Shown one piece after another: positions 1-10,925 of a stretch of 64,000 nt of DNA (within the stretch, counting starts at the first letter, position 1; each line of letters starts with the position of its first letter). The stretch is from Dasypus novemcinctus. Lineage: Eukaryota > Chordata > Mammalia > Cingulata > Dasypodidae. Location: the NCBI RefSeq assembly GCF_030445035.2, contig NC_080677.1:26857513-26921512 (forward strand), written 5' to 3'. A program made the position numbers and the translations under genes. The notes under the pieces were generated by a model, which had not been told where the DNA came from, ran no database searches, and worked only from the letters and a program-made list of their open reading frames with translations.

Positions 1-881
1 TTAGCTTGCAGGAGTATAAAAACAGGTGGCAGACTAGATTTGGCTTATGGGCCGTTTGCTTAGAACATAAAAATACACTCAATTTCTTTTACCAGCTGGG
101 GAATAGAAGAGATATAGAGATTAATTGTTGCTTTTCCTATGTTTTTCTGCCATGATTTTTATATGTCTTTGTATAGGATATAACTTATACGTGGTCTTTA
201 ATTCATACACACATCTATTGTGTAAAATTAAAATTTTACATATGTATGTTTCATGTAATATTATGTATAATTAAAAAATAACATCATTAATGACTTCTCT
301 ATCTTTTGGTTTCCTTTCGAATTAAAGTTTCTGTTTCTGATTTAGACACTGGCTTAGAATTGGGTGGGAGGGGACAAAACCAGAATAATCAGTCTTGCAC
401 ATGCCGATGCCCTTTGGAGTCTGAGGTAATTACAGACATTAAGTTTCCTTTTCTAGCTTTATTTCCTACTATATGGTAGTGACAATTAAGAGCAATTGAA
501 ACACTCCTGCTAATAGCCTGTAGATATCAATCACAAGACCTGTGGCCAAAATCCAACCACTATAAAACCCAGAGGACCTCAATTCCAAGGCTCTCCTTAC
601 CACTGTCTTTGTCAAACATCTTTAATCCATCACTGCACTCCTTCCTGCTTGCCCTGAATGTGGCTCCAGAATCCTGCTAACACGCAGTGCTGTGGCAGCC
701 ACTACCAAATGAGTACAGAAGCTCACTAAATGAAACTGATTCGCCATGTCTGCTGTCAAGTTTTGTCTTAGTCTAAATCTAAAGAATCCCCAGTTGTTAA
801 AGTTTCTCACATGAAAAATGATTGAATGCTGGGAAGGAGACTCATGTGACTTTCAGATTTGGTCTTTTAAATTTTGATCAT
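1..881. other. Single-copy-looking non-coding DNA
   Basis: AT-rich sequence in which I see no coding exon, RNA gene or clear repeat. The 62-codon minus-strand open frame at 622-810 has no recognisable motif and looks like chance. Confidence 0.4.
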
Positions 882-998
882 GAGGGAGCAGATGTGGCTC
901 AAGTGATTGAGCATCTGCTGCCCATGTACGACATCCTGGGTTCAATCCCCAGCCCTGGTACTTCAAAAAAACCCAAACAAACAACAAAAAAAATTAGG
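882..998 (+). mobile_element. Short DAS-type SINE (tRNA-derived)
   Basis: Starts GGGAGCAGATGTGGCTCAAG, which resembles a tRNA A box (TGGCTCAAGTGATTGAG). About 35 bases on there is a B-box-like GGGTTCAATCCC, then an A-rich tail. This layout is that of xenarthran DAS SINEs, reported to derive from tRNA-Ala. It is a retroposon, not a functional tRNA gene. Confidence 0.85.
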
Positions 999-1722
999 CC
1001 ATGAGTTCTCATGCTGTTTTTTTCTTTGATTTTCTGAAGTGGTTCAATTTAATTAATTTTAACATGGCTGAGTCAAAGCATATTAAATCAAATAGAATTG
1101 GAATATATAAAAAACTCTGCATCTAGGCTAAAGACTCGAGCACTATTTGGAAGAAGCAGAACCTACAAAACAGGCCAGGGGTTTTAGTAGATGATTATAG
1201 GAAGTAACAATTCGAAAGCATTCTATCCCAATTAGACCACACCTAAATCACAGACTTCAGTCTGAAAATCCTACTTTAAGAAAAACATTTTAAAAGAAAC
1301 CAACAACTAGAGAACATTAAAAGGAGAGGAGTGGAGAGAAACAAAGGATCTGAAAAGTCTGTCATAGGGGGAAGAGCTGAGGAGGCTGATTAACAGCAGG
1401 CTTCAAGAAGGCTGGGGAGCAAAATGACTCTCTTTATATATTTGCAATTTTGTCACATAGAGCTCAGTATAGGCTGATTCTGTGTTGCTCTGAGGAGTGT
1501 TTCTTAACCTATGGGAACCCATGCCCTTTCTGAAAGAAAATAGAAACCTCAAGCCCTTTTAAATAGTATTTGAAATTTCCAATTAAATTGAACATCTTGT
1601 CTCCAAACAAATCAAATGAACAGTGAATTTTAAGATGATTTTTCCCAACCACACATATTCCTTAAACCTCACCTTTCTTTTCCCCACAATAAGTCTTTAC
1701 ATTGTAGAATCAATGCTCTAGA
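999..1722. other. Non-coding DNA, no feature recognised
   Basis: No exon, RNA gene or repeat could be supported by eye. Confidence 0.35.
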
Positions 1723-2063
1723 GTAGGGATTACAAACTATAGCCTATTGGCCAAAATCCAGCCCGCCAACCCTTCTCATACAGGCTGCAAGCTAAGAATG
1801 TTTTTTATAGTTTTAAATGACTGTGGAAGATAAAAGTACTAATAGCATATTGTAACGGATAAAAAGATGAAAATTTAAATTTTCGTGTCTATAAATAAAA
1901 TTGTATTGGAACACAGCCATGCTCATTCATTTGTGAATCTAGTCTATGGCTGCTTTCAGGCTACAACAGTAGAGTTGAGTAGTTGTGACAGAAACTATAT
2001 GGCATTCAAAGTAAAAAGTATTTACTAACTGATCTTTTACAGAAAAAGTTTGCTGACCCTTAC
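1723..2063. mobile_element. Ancient non-autonomous DNA transposon (hAT/Charlie-like)
   Basis: The two ends are imperfect inverted repeats: TAGGGATTACAAACT on the left and AGTTTGCTGACCCTTA on the right. The interior carries phrases typical of a widespread old mammalian element (CCAAAATCCAGCCCGCC, GGAACACAGCCATGCTCATT, AGAGTTGAGTAGTTGTGACA). There is no coding capacity. The class is inferred from the inverted ends and my memory of related human repeats; the exact subfamily is not assigned. Confidence 0.6.
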
Positions 2064-2334
2064 TTCAGAGAAATGTTTTCCAAAAACTGGACCATAACCT
2101 GCAGCAAAAAATGCACCTTATGGTGTGCAGAAAAATGGACACACACCTATCTGCACACAGAAGGAAACAAAATAGTCATGAAATAGTTCTCACCTTTACT
2201 CATTGTGATGCCCTCTGATAGTCTATTCTTGTCCTTTCTATTTTTTCATAAAAATAAAAAACTAGTGGAGACCATTAGATTCACTTTAGGACCCATTGAG
2301 GGGTTCCAACCACAGCTTCAACAATACTGCTCTT

Positions 2335-2935
2335 TCCTTCAGTAATGTTTTTAGTTTTCCATGTACAAATCCTTTACATCCTTTGTTAAATTTATTCCTT
2401 GATATTTGATTCTTTTAGTTGCTATTGTATATGGATTTTTTCCCCTTGATTTCCTCTTCATATTGTTCATTACTAATGTATAGAAACACCACTGATTTTT
2501 GAGTGTTGATCTTGTACCCTGCCACTTTGCTGAGTTTATTTATTAGCTCTAGTAGCTTTGTTGCAGATTTTTCAGGAGTTTCTATACATAGGATTGACAT
2601 TTGCAAATAGGGAAAATTTTACTTCTTCCTTTCCAATTTGGAGGACTTTTATTTATTTTCTTGTCTAATTCCTCTGTCTAGAACTTCTAGTACAGTGTTG
2701 AATAACAGTGGTGACAGTAGACATCCTTGTCTTGCTCTTTAGGGGAAAATATTTGGTCCCTCACCATTGAGTACGATGTTAATGGTGGGTTTTTCATATT
2801 TTCCTGTTTTCATTTTGAAGAAGTTTCCTTCTGTTCCTAGTTTTATGATAGTTTTTTTTTTTTAATCAAGAAAGAGTGCTGGATTTTGTCAAATGACTTT
2901 TCTTGCAATTTATTTGTTGGAGAAATCAATGGCTT
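2335..2935 (-). mobile_element. LINE-1 ORF2 fragment (reverse-transcriptase region)
   Basis: The plus strand parallels the antisense ORF2 seen in the long L1s at 17.7-18.2 kb and 51.1-51.6 kb, for example the stretch giving [20 protein letters not shown] on the minus strand. That matches the thumb side of the L1 reverse transcriptase. It is truncated at both ends and interrupted by stops. Confidence 0.8.
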
Positions 2936-2949
2936 GTCCTGTAAATTTT

Positions 2950-3180
2950 TCTACAGTCTGGACTTTGCTGATTTCATCCCCATTGTGGCATTTATCGTGC
3001 TCCTCTGTCCCCCTGCATTTCCTCTAAATTGGTAGTTAAATCTAGAAGTTGGTCAGGTTAAGGTTTTATTTTTGGCAAAACAAGTTCGTAGGTGATAGTA
3101 TTGAATTTCCATCAGGAGACAATGTACTGTCTGTGATCTCATCTCTCTTCTTGTGGTATTAGGGGTTGTTGGAGTTCATG
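2950..3180. repeat. Possible old interspersed repeat, family not named
   Basis: The wording of this stretch (CAGTCTGGACTTTGCTGATT, later CATCAGGAGACAATGTACTG) recalls a widespread mammalian repeat, but I cannot name the family with confidence. Non-coding. Confidence 0.25.
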
Positions 3181-3399
3181 GCCTAAAACTGTTCATAAGA
3201 AGAGTATTTGAAAACATTCTTCTAACTGAGGAGTAGACTGCTTCAGAAAGTAATGAGGAGAGTGAGTGTATGAATTCTCTTCAGATTAGTCCTCAAAACT
3301 GGTGGCATTCCAAATAAAATCTCACTTAGGGGAAATTTCTCAAAAAGTAAACCTAGAAGAAAATTTGTATATGAACATCCAAGAAGATATTGGAAAATG

Positions 3400-3760
3400 T
3401 CATTAACAAGGATTATAAAGCTGTAGTGAATAAACAACATGGTGTAACCAAAGGAATAGATCAGTTGATTAATGTTCATTCTATAATATTTACAATAGTG
3501 AAAAAGAAGCAGCAACCTAAATGTCCAACATTGGCATAGAGGTTAAATAAGTTAAGGTATGTCAAAGAGTAAATGAATATATTGTAGTCATTGCACATCA
3601 TGTTCTATAGAAATTTTAAATATTATTCTCAAGAATATATACTAAAGGAGAAAATGTGGTTTTAAAATAGTATACTATGTATGATCCTAATTTTGTAAAT
3701 TGTATGTTAATGAAATAAAAGATTGGATGGTCATATATGATTGGAAGAAAGTATTCCCAA
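3400..3760 (+). mobile_element. Old LINE-1 3'-end-like fragment
   Basis: The segment has the style of old L1 3'UTRs on the plus strand: a TGTCCAACATTGGCATAGAGG-like region, then ATGAATATATTGTAGTCATT, and an AT-rich tail with AATGAAATAAAAG. The assignment rests on general resemblance only. Confidence 0.35.
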
Positions 3761-3820
3761 AAGTATTGTCAATCCTATCTTGAGCATTATTCTATAAAAT
3801 ACCATTAAAAATATATTTAG

Positions 3821-4240
3821 TTTCTTTTTTTTCCTAAAGATTTATTTATTTCTCTCCCCTTCCCCGCCCCCCTCCCCCAATTGTCTGCTCTCTGTGTCCA
3901 TTCGCTGTGTGTTCTGTGTCTACTTGGATTCTTGTCAGCAGCACCCAGAATCTGTGTCTCATTTTGTTGTGTCATCTTGCTGCATCAGCTCTGTGTGTGT
4001 GGCGCCACTCCTGGGCAAGCTACACTTTTTTTGCACTGGGTGGCTCTCCTTGAGGGGCACACTCCCTGTGCATGGGGCTCCCCAGGTGGGGGCCACCCCT
4101 AAGTGGCACGGCGCTCCTTGTATGCAGCAGCACTGCACATGGGCCAGCTCATCACATGGGTCAGGAGGCCCTGGGTTGGAACCCTGGACCTCCCATGTGG
4201 TAGCAGATGCTCTATCCATTGAGCCAAATCTGCTTCCCCA
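3821..4240 (-). mobile_element. DAS-III-like long SINE
   Basis: The poly(A) end shows as T-rich sequence at 3824-3850 (AAAGATTTATTTATTTCTCT). The tRNA-like head is antisense at the right end, with GGTTGGAACCCTGGACCTCC for the B box and GAGCCAAATCTGCTTCCCC for the 5' end. The long body between is shared with about a dozen other copies here. Open frames of 73-126 codons across it are part of the repeat and not genes. Confidence 0.9.
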
Positions 4241-4384
4241 ATTTCACTTCTTTTTAACAGCATATGGGACATAGAATAGATCTTTGTGTGATGGTATTAT
4301 AGGTGGTTTGAATTTTCTTCTTTTTGATATGCTCTAGTCTCCAGATTTTCTCCCATAAACATATAATATTTTAATAAAAAAGCT

Positions 4385-4742
4385 ATATCATAAAAATAAT
4401 GAACATGCTACAACATGGATGAAACTTGAAGACATTGTGTCAAGTGAGATAAGCCAGAATCTAAAGGACAAATATTGTATGATTTCACATTATATGAAAT
4501 ACCTAGAAAAACCAAATACACAGAGACCAAATACATAGTTTCTAGAGGGTAGGGCAGGGAATGGGGAGTTATTGCTTAATGGGTACAGGATTTCTGTTTG
4601 GGGTGAAAAGGTTTTGGTAATGGAAGGTGGTGATGGTAGCACCGAATTGTGAGGATAATTTAATATTACTGAATTGTACACATGAAAGTGGTAAAAATGG
4701 AAAATTTTGTATTGTGTATGTATTACCATAATAAAAAGAGAA
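4385..4742 (+). mobile_element. Old LINE-1 3' end
   Basis: It contains the run AACATGGATGAAACTTGAAG ... GTGAGATAAGCCAGAATC ... TGTATGATTTCACATTATATG, which is typical of mammalian L1 3' ends in sense orientation. It finishes near an AATAAAAAGAG tail. Confidence 0.55.
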
Positions 4743-5714
4743 CTCTCCATTACTGAGGCATTAGTTAGGAGCTGTAAGTTTTAATTTAATATTTGTCAGA
4801 GTCCTATAGAAGAAGATTGTACATTGGGTAGGAAGTTGTAATAGGTGACCCTATGATCTCTCAATTCAATTAAAAAATTTTTTTTAACAGCAGAGAGAAC
4901 ACTGATTGGGGTCAGAACATCTGTGTCTATCCCTACCTACCACTTAGGGTTAGCCAATCCATTTTAACTTTTACGTTTTTGTTTTGTTTGAATATAGAAT
5001 GAGGGTGAATAATAACTTTAAACTTTCTAATTTACAAGGATACTGCAAAGACAAATGAAAGAGGAGAACATCTAGCAGAAACACATCCCGTGTGTCATTG
5101 CTTTAATGAATAATAGGTGTGATGTTTATTCTTGTGCCATACCCAGAGGCTTAGCAATGACATCACAATGCCAGGGCTCTCCATCCCAACCTTTCTTCAC
5201 TCTCAGATTTCCCTGGAATGGGTCACCCTCTGACCTTTCAAGGTTGAGTCACATGCGTTTTCCTTTCATTGGCCAATGCCTGTGGTACAGCCCAGGTTCC
5301 CAGCACTATATATACATGTCAGTGCCCAATCTATGTTAATTGAGCCCAGCTGAGTTGCTTCTTTGCTCTTGTGTGTTCTGATGTGACTTGACATTAGTGG
5401 GTCACCCAGATTAGGGGCCTTCCCCGGAGCCCTTTGAGCTTTCTTGGGCATTGTTTATACTGCCTTAGTGTGGAGCAGTTAGAATAAGGCTGCCAACAAG
5501 GCAGAACAGTGAGGCTGGTGAAAAGTAGTAACTGCGGTTGTGCTAGAATGAGATGGGGAATGAGATGAAAGATTTGGTTTCTAGTCCTGGCTCTGTTGTC
5601 ACAGTATGCTGAGTGACTCTAGTTTTCCCAACCTGACCAAGGAGATTCTGGGATCTGTAAGATTCCTGGGGGAGCCATTGTCTGTGTTGAACCTATGATT
5701 CCAAGATGGTTCTT
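4743..5714. other. Single-copy-looking DNA
   Basis: No exon recognised. It includes the candidate promoter-like cluster at 5115-5345, described separately. Confidence 0.35.
5115..5345 (+). promoter_or_regulatory. Candidate promoter/enhancer-like motif cluster
   Basis: Within 200 bases there is a CRE-like TGACATCA (5158-5165), an AP-1-like TGAGTCA (5245-5251), the perfect palindrome ATTGGCCAAT (5269-5278, an inverted and a direct CCAAT core), and TATATATA about 30 bases later (near 5308). CCAAT-to-TATA spacing fits a promoter on the plus strand with a start near 5340. No coding exon was found next to it, so this is only a motif-based suggestion. Confidence 0.2.
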
Positions 5715-5873
5715 ACTAACCTCAGTTCTAGTCCAGTCTTTGTGGGATCTTGGGGGAATCATTTCTCTCTAAGCCTCAATTATTATGAGGGTGATGTTAT
5801 TTATATCACTGAATTATTGTAAGCATTAAATGAATAAAATATATATAATATCCAGGACTGTGTCTAGCATCTA
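5715..5873 (+). mobile_element. MIR SINE fragment
   Basis: It follows the MIR core and 3' order: CTAGTCCAGTC, a line like CATTTCTCTCTAAGCCTCAA, then TTGTAAGCATTAAATGAATA. The match is diverged. Confidence 0.5.
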
Positions 5874-6634
5874 TAGATTCTCAAAGTTTTCTTGCTCTCC
5901 TCCCCTCCCTGCATTCAAACAGGGGTAAATTAATCTCTATCAAAAGCATTAACTGACTGAGGCCTAGAGTGCCCTCTCATAGGGATAATAATAGTTTAAA
6001 AGGCAGCTGTTAAAGGTGGTGAAATCTTTAGGACTTAAAGGAACACTTCTTGATAGGTGAATTTCAGGTTCTGGTAGGATGTTGGCAGGGCAGTCAGGAG
6101 AGCTTTCCAAAACCCCTTAGCAGACTCTACTGCACACCTGCTGATGGAAATCTGGCAGGCGCTCTCCTGCTCTTAGTGGATCAGATCAGGGGCCGGGAGA
6201 GGCAAGGTAAGGGCCATGAAAATGAGATCATCTACAGCTGGCATGTTCTCTAACAGCTTCCTCTAACTCAGCTCCAGCTGACAACACAGCTGATTTTTAA
6301 AAATGCAGGTAGAAAAATAGAAAAGATCGCTTCAGTTTTCAAGGTTCAGCAGGGGAGCTGGGAGAGTCTGATTAGCAGCAGCAGCATCCACAGCCAAGCT
6401 CTTGAGAGGCCAATCCTCCTTCCCCCATGAGGCTGAGTGTATGTGTGTATGTGTGTGTGTACACATGTGCCAGGGGAGCAGGCTTTTACTAAACTCGGGG
6501 ATAGGAAATGGGTGAAGACGTTATCCCCTGAGTGGCGAAGGCCTTCCGGAGCATTCTTCATCATGGAAGAACCAGCCTCTGGTGTGCAGCCTGCTCAGGA
6601 AGGGAGGCAAAGGGAAATGTAGACTGCATTTTGG
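5874..6634. other. Single-copy-looking DNA
   Basis: No supported exon. It contains a short interrupted TG microsatellite at 6433-6470. Confidence 0.35.
6433..6470. repeat. (TG)n-like microsatellite
   Basis: Interrupted TG/TATG run (GTGTATGTGTGTATGTGTGT). Confidence 0.7.
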
Positions 6635-6790
6635 AGAGCCATGGAGCGATGGATTTGAAAGCTGACTCTGCAATTAATTATTAGCGTGAGCTTGGGCAGT
6701 CATTTAACTCTTGAGTTTGCTTCCTTATCTGTCAAAAGGGGAAAACTTACCTTGAAAGGTCATTAGGAAGATCAAATGTAATATAGTTTG
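6635..6790 (+). mobile_element. MIR SINE
   Basis: Shows the MIR order GCTGACTCTGCAATTAATTA, GTGAGCTTGGGCAGTCATTT, CTTCCTTATCTGTCAAAAGG, then GTCATTAGGAAGATCAAATG. About 25-30% diverged by eye. Confidence 0.75.
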
Positions 6791-8089
6791 CAAAGTGCAG
6801 GGCTTAAAGTAGATGGATAGATGAATTACCAGATGGATTAAAAGATGGAGAGAGGAAGGGAAGAGAAAGGTGAAAGAACCTGGCATTCATTGAGCTCTTA
6901 CTCCAAAATGGGGGGAGGGCATTCAAAATAGGTAAAAAGAATATGCCCCAGGCTCCAACTAATCAGATAGGGGCCGCAGTGCTGGAGACCTCTGCTGTAC
7001 CAGACACGGACTTCTTAGATAGCAGATAGGAGATGGTGTGCATTTGTGCATGCATACTTCAGTGTGTGCGTATGTGTGTGTGTGTTTGTGTCCATGTCCT
7101 GGGGGAAGGCCTGGGTCAGTCAGGTTGGCAAGGGAACTCTGGGGGCTTAGGGCAGCAGCTCTTTATCATCACATATGGAATATTTTACTTATATGTTTTT
7201 GCAGCTGTTGCAGCCAAGCGACATGTATCACTTAGGGTAGATCTGGAAACTCTTACCTCTTTCCACTCCTGCCTGTTAATGATGCCTGTGTCTGGTTTGC
7301 AGGAAAATCAAGTTGAGGTGCAGGAGTAGGGCATGTTTGTTCAGGGAGCTGCCTTTCTAATAGGGCTTTTGACCAGCGTGAGGATTTATACCAGGGCCTC
7401 CTACTGTGAAGGTGAGCAAGGGAAGAATGAAAAGTGATTTTTAAAAATTATAAAGAAATGAACATAGCCATACAATACATTAGTAGGTGGAAATTTACAT
7501 TACTTTTGCCTGCCCAGCGAAGGTGGGCCCTTGATGTTGGCAGAAAAGCGAGGACACCCTTGTGGCACTGCCAGGCTGAGGAGGGTCACCACGTGTGTGA
7601 TCCCAGCTGGTGGAGGGAATGTTAATGTTCTGTGTAACGTTAGCTCAGGGTCTGGGATTTCAGCATCTGACCACCACACAGGAAACAAAGCCGAGGTGGA
7701 AGGCTGGGTTGGACCTGCAGCTGTCTCAATCCCATAATCCTCTGATTTGTCTCTTCTCTAACCACCAGTTGAGAGTTCTAAAACCCTTTCCTTTCCTCCC
7801 ACTTTGGGGGTTTGTTGTTTGGTTCTGGAAGCCGCGTCCACAATAATACTATTTTACATTTACTAATTTGTATGTCATTTTACAGATGACAGTGTCAAGT
7901 CATATTATATTGTGATAGGGTGCTGAGCAGGGAGGAGGGAGGCCAGAGAAGAAATTCTGGATAAGTCACTCTCCTCCCTCACATTCCAATGTCAGATAAG
8001 CTGGGTATTGCACAATTGTTTGGCTTCATAATTCAATGCCTGAAAACCGTTGGAACTGGAAGCAGTGTGGATTAAAGATTGGATATAAA
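6791..8089. other. Single-copy-looking DNA upstream of the CpG island
   Basis: Includes a TG microsatellite at 7058-7090. Open frames here (98 and 78 codons) have no recognisable domain. Confidence 0.3.
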
Positions 8090-8150
8090 GAGTCGTCTCT
8101 GGCTCAAGCCCCTGCTTGCCACTAACTGTATGACCTTGGGCAAGACCTAA
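8090..8150 (+). mobile_element. Short MIR fragment
   Basis: CTTGCCACTAACTGTATGAC followed by CTTGGGCAAG is the MIR core motif. Only about 60 bases remain. Confidence 0.5.
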
Positions 8151-8441
8151 AACACGGGAAACAAACTTTCCGCTGTAGCCCTTCCTGCTTCTGGCCCCAC
8201 AATAGGCACCAGCATCATCTCACTGCAGTCAGGGAAGGGATGGGGCCAGCAGGTCTGCAAGGCGCGGCCGGGCCAGCAAGGTCTATTAATAGGGGTCTTG
8301 GCTGCTCTGATTTCCCCTCCTGGGACCCAGAGGACTGCCTGGCGCCTCCTCGCTCGCTCTCCTGCAGGGAGCTAGCTGATCTACCTACTCCTACGCTTCC
8401 ACCTCCCTCTCTTCGCTCAACCGGCTACGGCTACCAGAAGG

Positions 8442-8738
8442 ATGGGCAGTTTTGGTGCCTACAAGAGCGACACCGAGGGCACGGGAGGAGGCACGCCGGC
8501 GAGGGGGTCTCCAAGCCGGCCTCAGGGGCGGCCGCTGCAGGGCTCCCCCGGGGAAGCACAGCCTAGAAGAGCAGTGACATTGGCTCTAAGAAGAGGAACT
8601 GAGAAGAAAACAAATCTCAACTCCTCCTCCACCCTCGCACACTTTCCATCTCCCCCAGGGACAGAGGCGGCCCAGATGTGCCCGGAGGAGCCGGAAGGAT
8701 GTGACAGGCCTTTGGCCCCAGGTGAACCAAGTAAATAA
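8442..8738 (+). CDS. Possible upstream ORF or alternative first exon (98 codons)
   Basis: The frame opens with a good Kozak context (A at -3, G at +4) and runs MGSFGAYKSDTEGTGGGTPA to a TAA. A potential splice donor (CAG|GTGAAC) lies near 8719-8725, just before the stop. The product is rich in Gly, Pro, Ser and Arg and has no domain I recognise. It lies within or just beside the CpG island, upstream of the better-supported coding exon. GC-rich sequence often stays open by chance, so this could be 5'UTR. Conservation in related mammals would decide. Confidence 0.2.
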   Translation: MGSFGAYKSDTEGTGGGTPARGSPSRPQGRPLQGSPGEAQPRRAVTLALRRGTEKKTNLNSSSTLAHFPSPPGTEAAQMCPEEPEGCDRPLAPGEPSK

Positions 8739-9097
8739 AGTAGGGAAAAAAGTGTCCCTCTCTTAAGGCCACACCCCTTCCTCGCACCACCGCCCCTCTC
8801 CTGCCCCCAGTAAAGCCTCCAGACAACCTCTGTTCGTCTACTCCCCCAAGTGCCCCATCCACCTCGGACTGTCAGGCAGGCAGGCGCGGACGCCTCCCAG
8901 GTCACCCGCAGTCAGTCCTCGGCGGACGCGCAGCCCTTCCTGCGGCCTCCTCCGCCACCGCCGCCGAAGAGGGTCAGAGGCGGAGCAGACGGCTGGGGGC
9001 GCCCCAGCGCGAGAAGGGAACCAAACTTGGCAGGCGAGGGGTGCCGGTCCCACGGGGCGCCGGCGCTGCTCACCTGGGCCCGGCCGGGTCCGCTGAG

Positions 9098-9386
9098 ATG
9101 GGCTCGGTCTCCTCGGCGCTGGCGCGGTCCCGCAACGCTGTGGTGCAGTTGGCCTCGCCGCCACCGCAGCCCGAGGCGCCGCCGGCTGCGCCCCGAGACG
9201 CCCTCGAGCTCTCCAAGCCCCGGAGGCCGGGTCCCGGGCGCGGACAGTCGCCCGCCCCGGCCGCAGCCTGGGAGGTGCCGAGTCCGGAAGGGCGCGCGAA
9301 GTTGGCGAGTCTGGAGCTGTCCCCGGTGCTGAAGCGCGCGGAGAGTATGTCCCAGCTCCACCTGCCCGAAAGCGGAAGCGCCGCGG
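9098..9386 (+). CDS. First coding exon of an unidentified gene (96 codons plus 1 nt)
   Basis: The ATG at 9098 has a strong Kozak context (G at -3, G at +4). The exon ends at a consensus donor (CGCGG|GTGAGT, intron from 9387) in phase 1. The residues begin MGSVSSALARSRNAVVQLAS: Gly2 with Ser6 fits an N-myristoylation signal, so membrane anchoring is plausible. Next comes a Pro/Ala-rich, probably disordered stretch (residues 20-65), then a more conserved-looking segment, LASLELSPVLKRAESMSQL. An in-frame upstream ATG (9041) has a longer leader but no myristoylation signal. LZTS1 also starts MGSVSS, but the rest does not match, so I assign no name. Downstream exons are not visible. The frame staying open past 9387 is read-through into intron. 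Confidence 0.65.
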
Positions 9387-9904
9387 GTGAGTCTCTGCTC
9401 CTGCCTCGGGATCGCGAAGGTTACTGCCGGGAAACCTTTGGGGTGGGGGTAGTGGGCTTCTTAACTTCTCGGAGAGAAGCGAAAGCTACGTCTCCCCAAA
9501 GGATCTCGCTTTTCTTGTCCTCTTGCCCACAACTTCTTTTACAAGTTAAGACTTATTTCTGGTTTACTAGGGTGTTCTTTTCAGACGGACCATGTTTCAT
9601 AGGGGTTTAAATAGCAGCTGGAAGACAATTGACACGCTAAGGATCCCTTGTCTCTAGCTTTGCAAAGTCGCGGGCACCGTGGGCGAGAAGTCTTCCTGGA
9701 TGTCTTGTATGGACAAGGATAAAGGAAACGCTTCTTCCCGTCTCCTCCCAAGGGAATTCGGGAATGGGCAGGAGATTCCCATTTGTCCAAAAATTCGTTC
9801 CATGTGTGAAGAAGGAAAACAAACATTGAACCACTTACCATCTCTTCTGAACGGGCTTGGGGTATGCTGTGAGGGAAGACTTATTCTTAGGGCAGGCAGT
9901 GTGG
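9387..9904 (+). other. Start of intron 1 of the unidentified gene
   Basis: It begins with the GTGAGT donor. CpG density falls off quickly after about 9425. Short open frames in several phases at 9580-9930 show no domain and are not called. Confidence 0.5.
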
Positions 9905-10145
9905 GATAAGTGAAAAGAGTACACATTCTTTGAAATCAGATGTGGATTTGGGACCCCACTTGCTGTTTTCTGTGTGAATTTGAGCAAGATATTATCTCTG
10001 AGAGTCTTTTTTTTTTTTTTTTGGTCTGTGATGAGGATATAAAAATAATACCTATCTCACAGGTAGCTGGAAAATCTGATCAGACACTGTAAAGGTAGAA
10101 GTACTTTGAAAATTGTAAAATACTATGCAAATACTTGGTATTATC
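9905..10145 (+). mobile_element. MIR SINE with an internal poly(T)
   Basis: MIR-like phrases (GAAATCAGATGTGGATTTGG, GAATTTGAGCAAGATATTAT, AATAATACCTATCTCACAGG) surround a 17-base T run at 10007-10023. Confidence 0.6.
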
Positions 10146-10709
10146 TCCACACCAGAGCTTTTGAAATTCTTTAACTGAGGAAATAGTGAAAGTTTAGCTA
10201 TAAATTTTGTTTGTTTGAGATATAAACCAAGCTCTTTTTCATCAAGGCAGGTCCTGTTTTGTGTAAGTGGCAGGAAAACACCTGAGTTGATACATGTGAT
10301 TTTCCTTATCCTCTCACACTTGAAAAGTAACTAAAGACATCAGCTGGCCTTTTGGCCTCAAACACAAACCCTTACTCAGTCCCAGGCAATGCTGTGACTC
10401 TCACTGCAATTGTTTACATTTTCAGTATGGATTCAGATTCAGTGGGCAATGTTGGCTCCTCCAAAGAGAGAGAGATCAGGTTAGGGGAATTGGCTTTCAC
10501 TTTAACTGAGAGTCAAGGATATACAAATTCCCTTGAGAACTTTCCTTTTAAAATGTGTGAGTTTATTCATTAACTGTTAATTGCATTTATTTGTTTAACT
10601 GCCCCCCCCCTTTAAGTGAAGACAAATACACATTGCCCTCATAAAGGAGGATTTATCATTATAAAATATATTAGTTTCTTCCATCCGTGGGACATGTCTT
10701 TGCGGTATT

Positions 10710-10925
10710 AATGAGAAGAGAACCCAAATCTGGAATCAGAAAACCCTGGGTCCTGTTAAATTCTGCATCTTTGGGCAGGTTACTTTTATTTTCTAAGGTT
10801 GTATTCTCTCTGCTTTTTAAAAAATGCATATGCATATAGTTGTACCGGCTGCTATGCCATGGGATTAAAAGGAAATGATGGAGGTGAAAATGGTCTGTAA
10901 ACCATAAGTATTTTACAAAGTGTAA
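10710..10925 (+). mobile_element. MIR SINE, diverged
   Basis: CTGGAATCAGAAAACCCTGG, CATCTTTGGGCAGGTTACTT and a 3' part GGTCTGTAAACCATAAGTAT follow MIR order. Confidence 0.5.

Larger units (their letters stand above)
8230..9425 (+). promoter_or_regulatory. CpG island / TATA-less promoter
   Basis: CpG dinucleotides, rare elsewhere in this AT-rich window, are dense at 8230-8560 and again at 8855-9420, with GC-box-like GGGGCGG/CCGCCC runs. I see no TATA box near the coding start. It spans the first coding exon at 9098-9386 and so is the likely promoter of a plus-strand gene. The two dense parts are separated by a GC-poorer gap near 8570-8840, which could mean two start regions. Confidence 0.8.

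Noticed and set aside
882-998. tRNA genes, suggested by A-box and B-box sequences in about thirty places
   Set aside because: All are followed by SINE bodies or A-rich tails and lack a tRNA acceptor-stem partner; they are tRNA-derived SINEs.
9098-9116. Assignment of the first exon to LZTS1 because of the shared MGSVSS start
   Set aside because: Only the first six residues agree; the remainder does not resemble LZTS family proteins.
8912-9361. A 149-codon minus-strand frame across the CpG island
   Set aside because: It is the shadow of the plus-strand exon at 9098-9386 in GC-rich DNA; the plus frame has the better start context and a matching donor.
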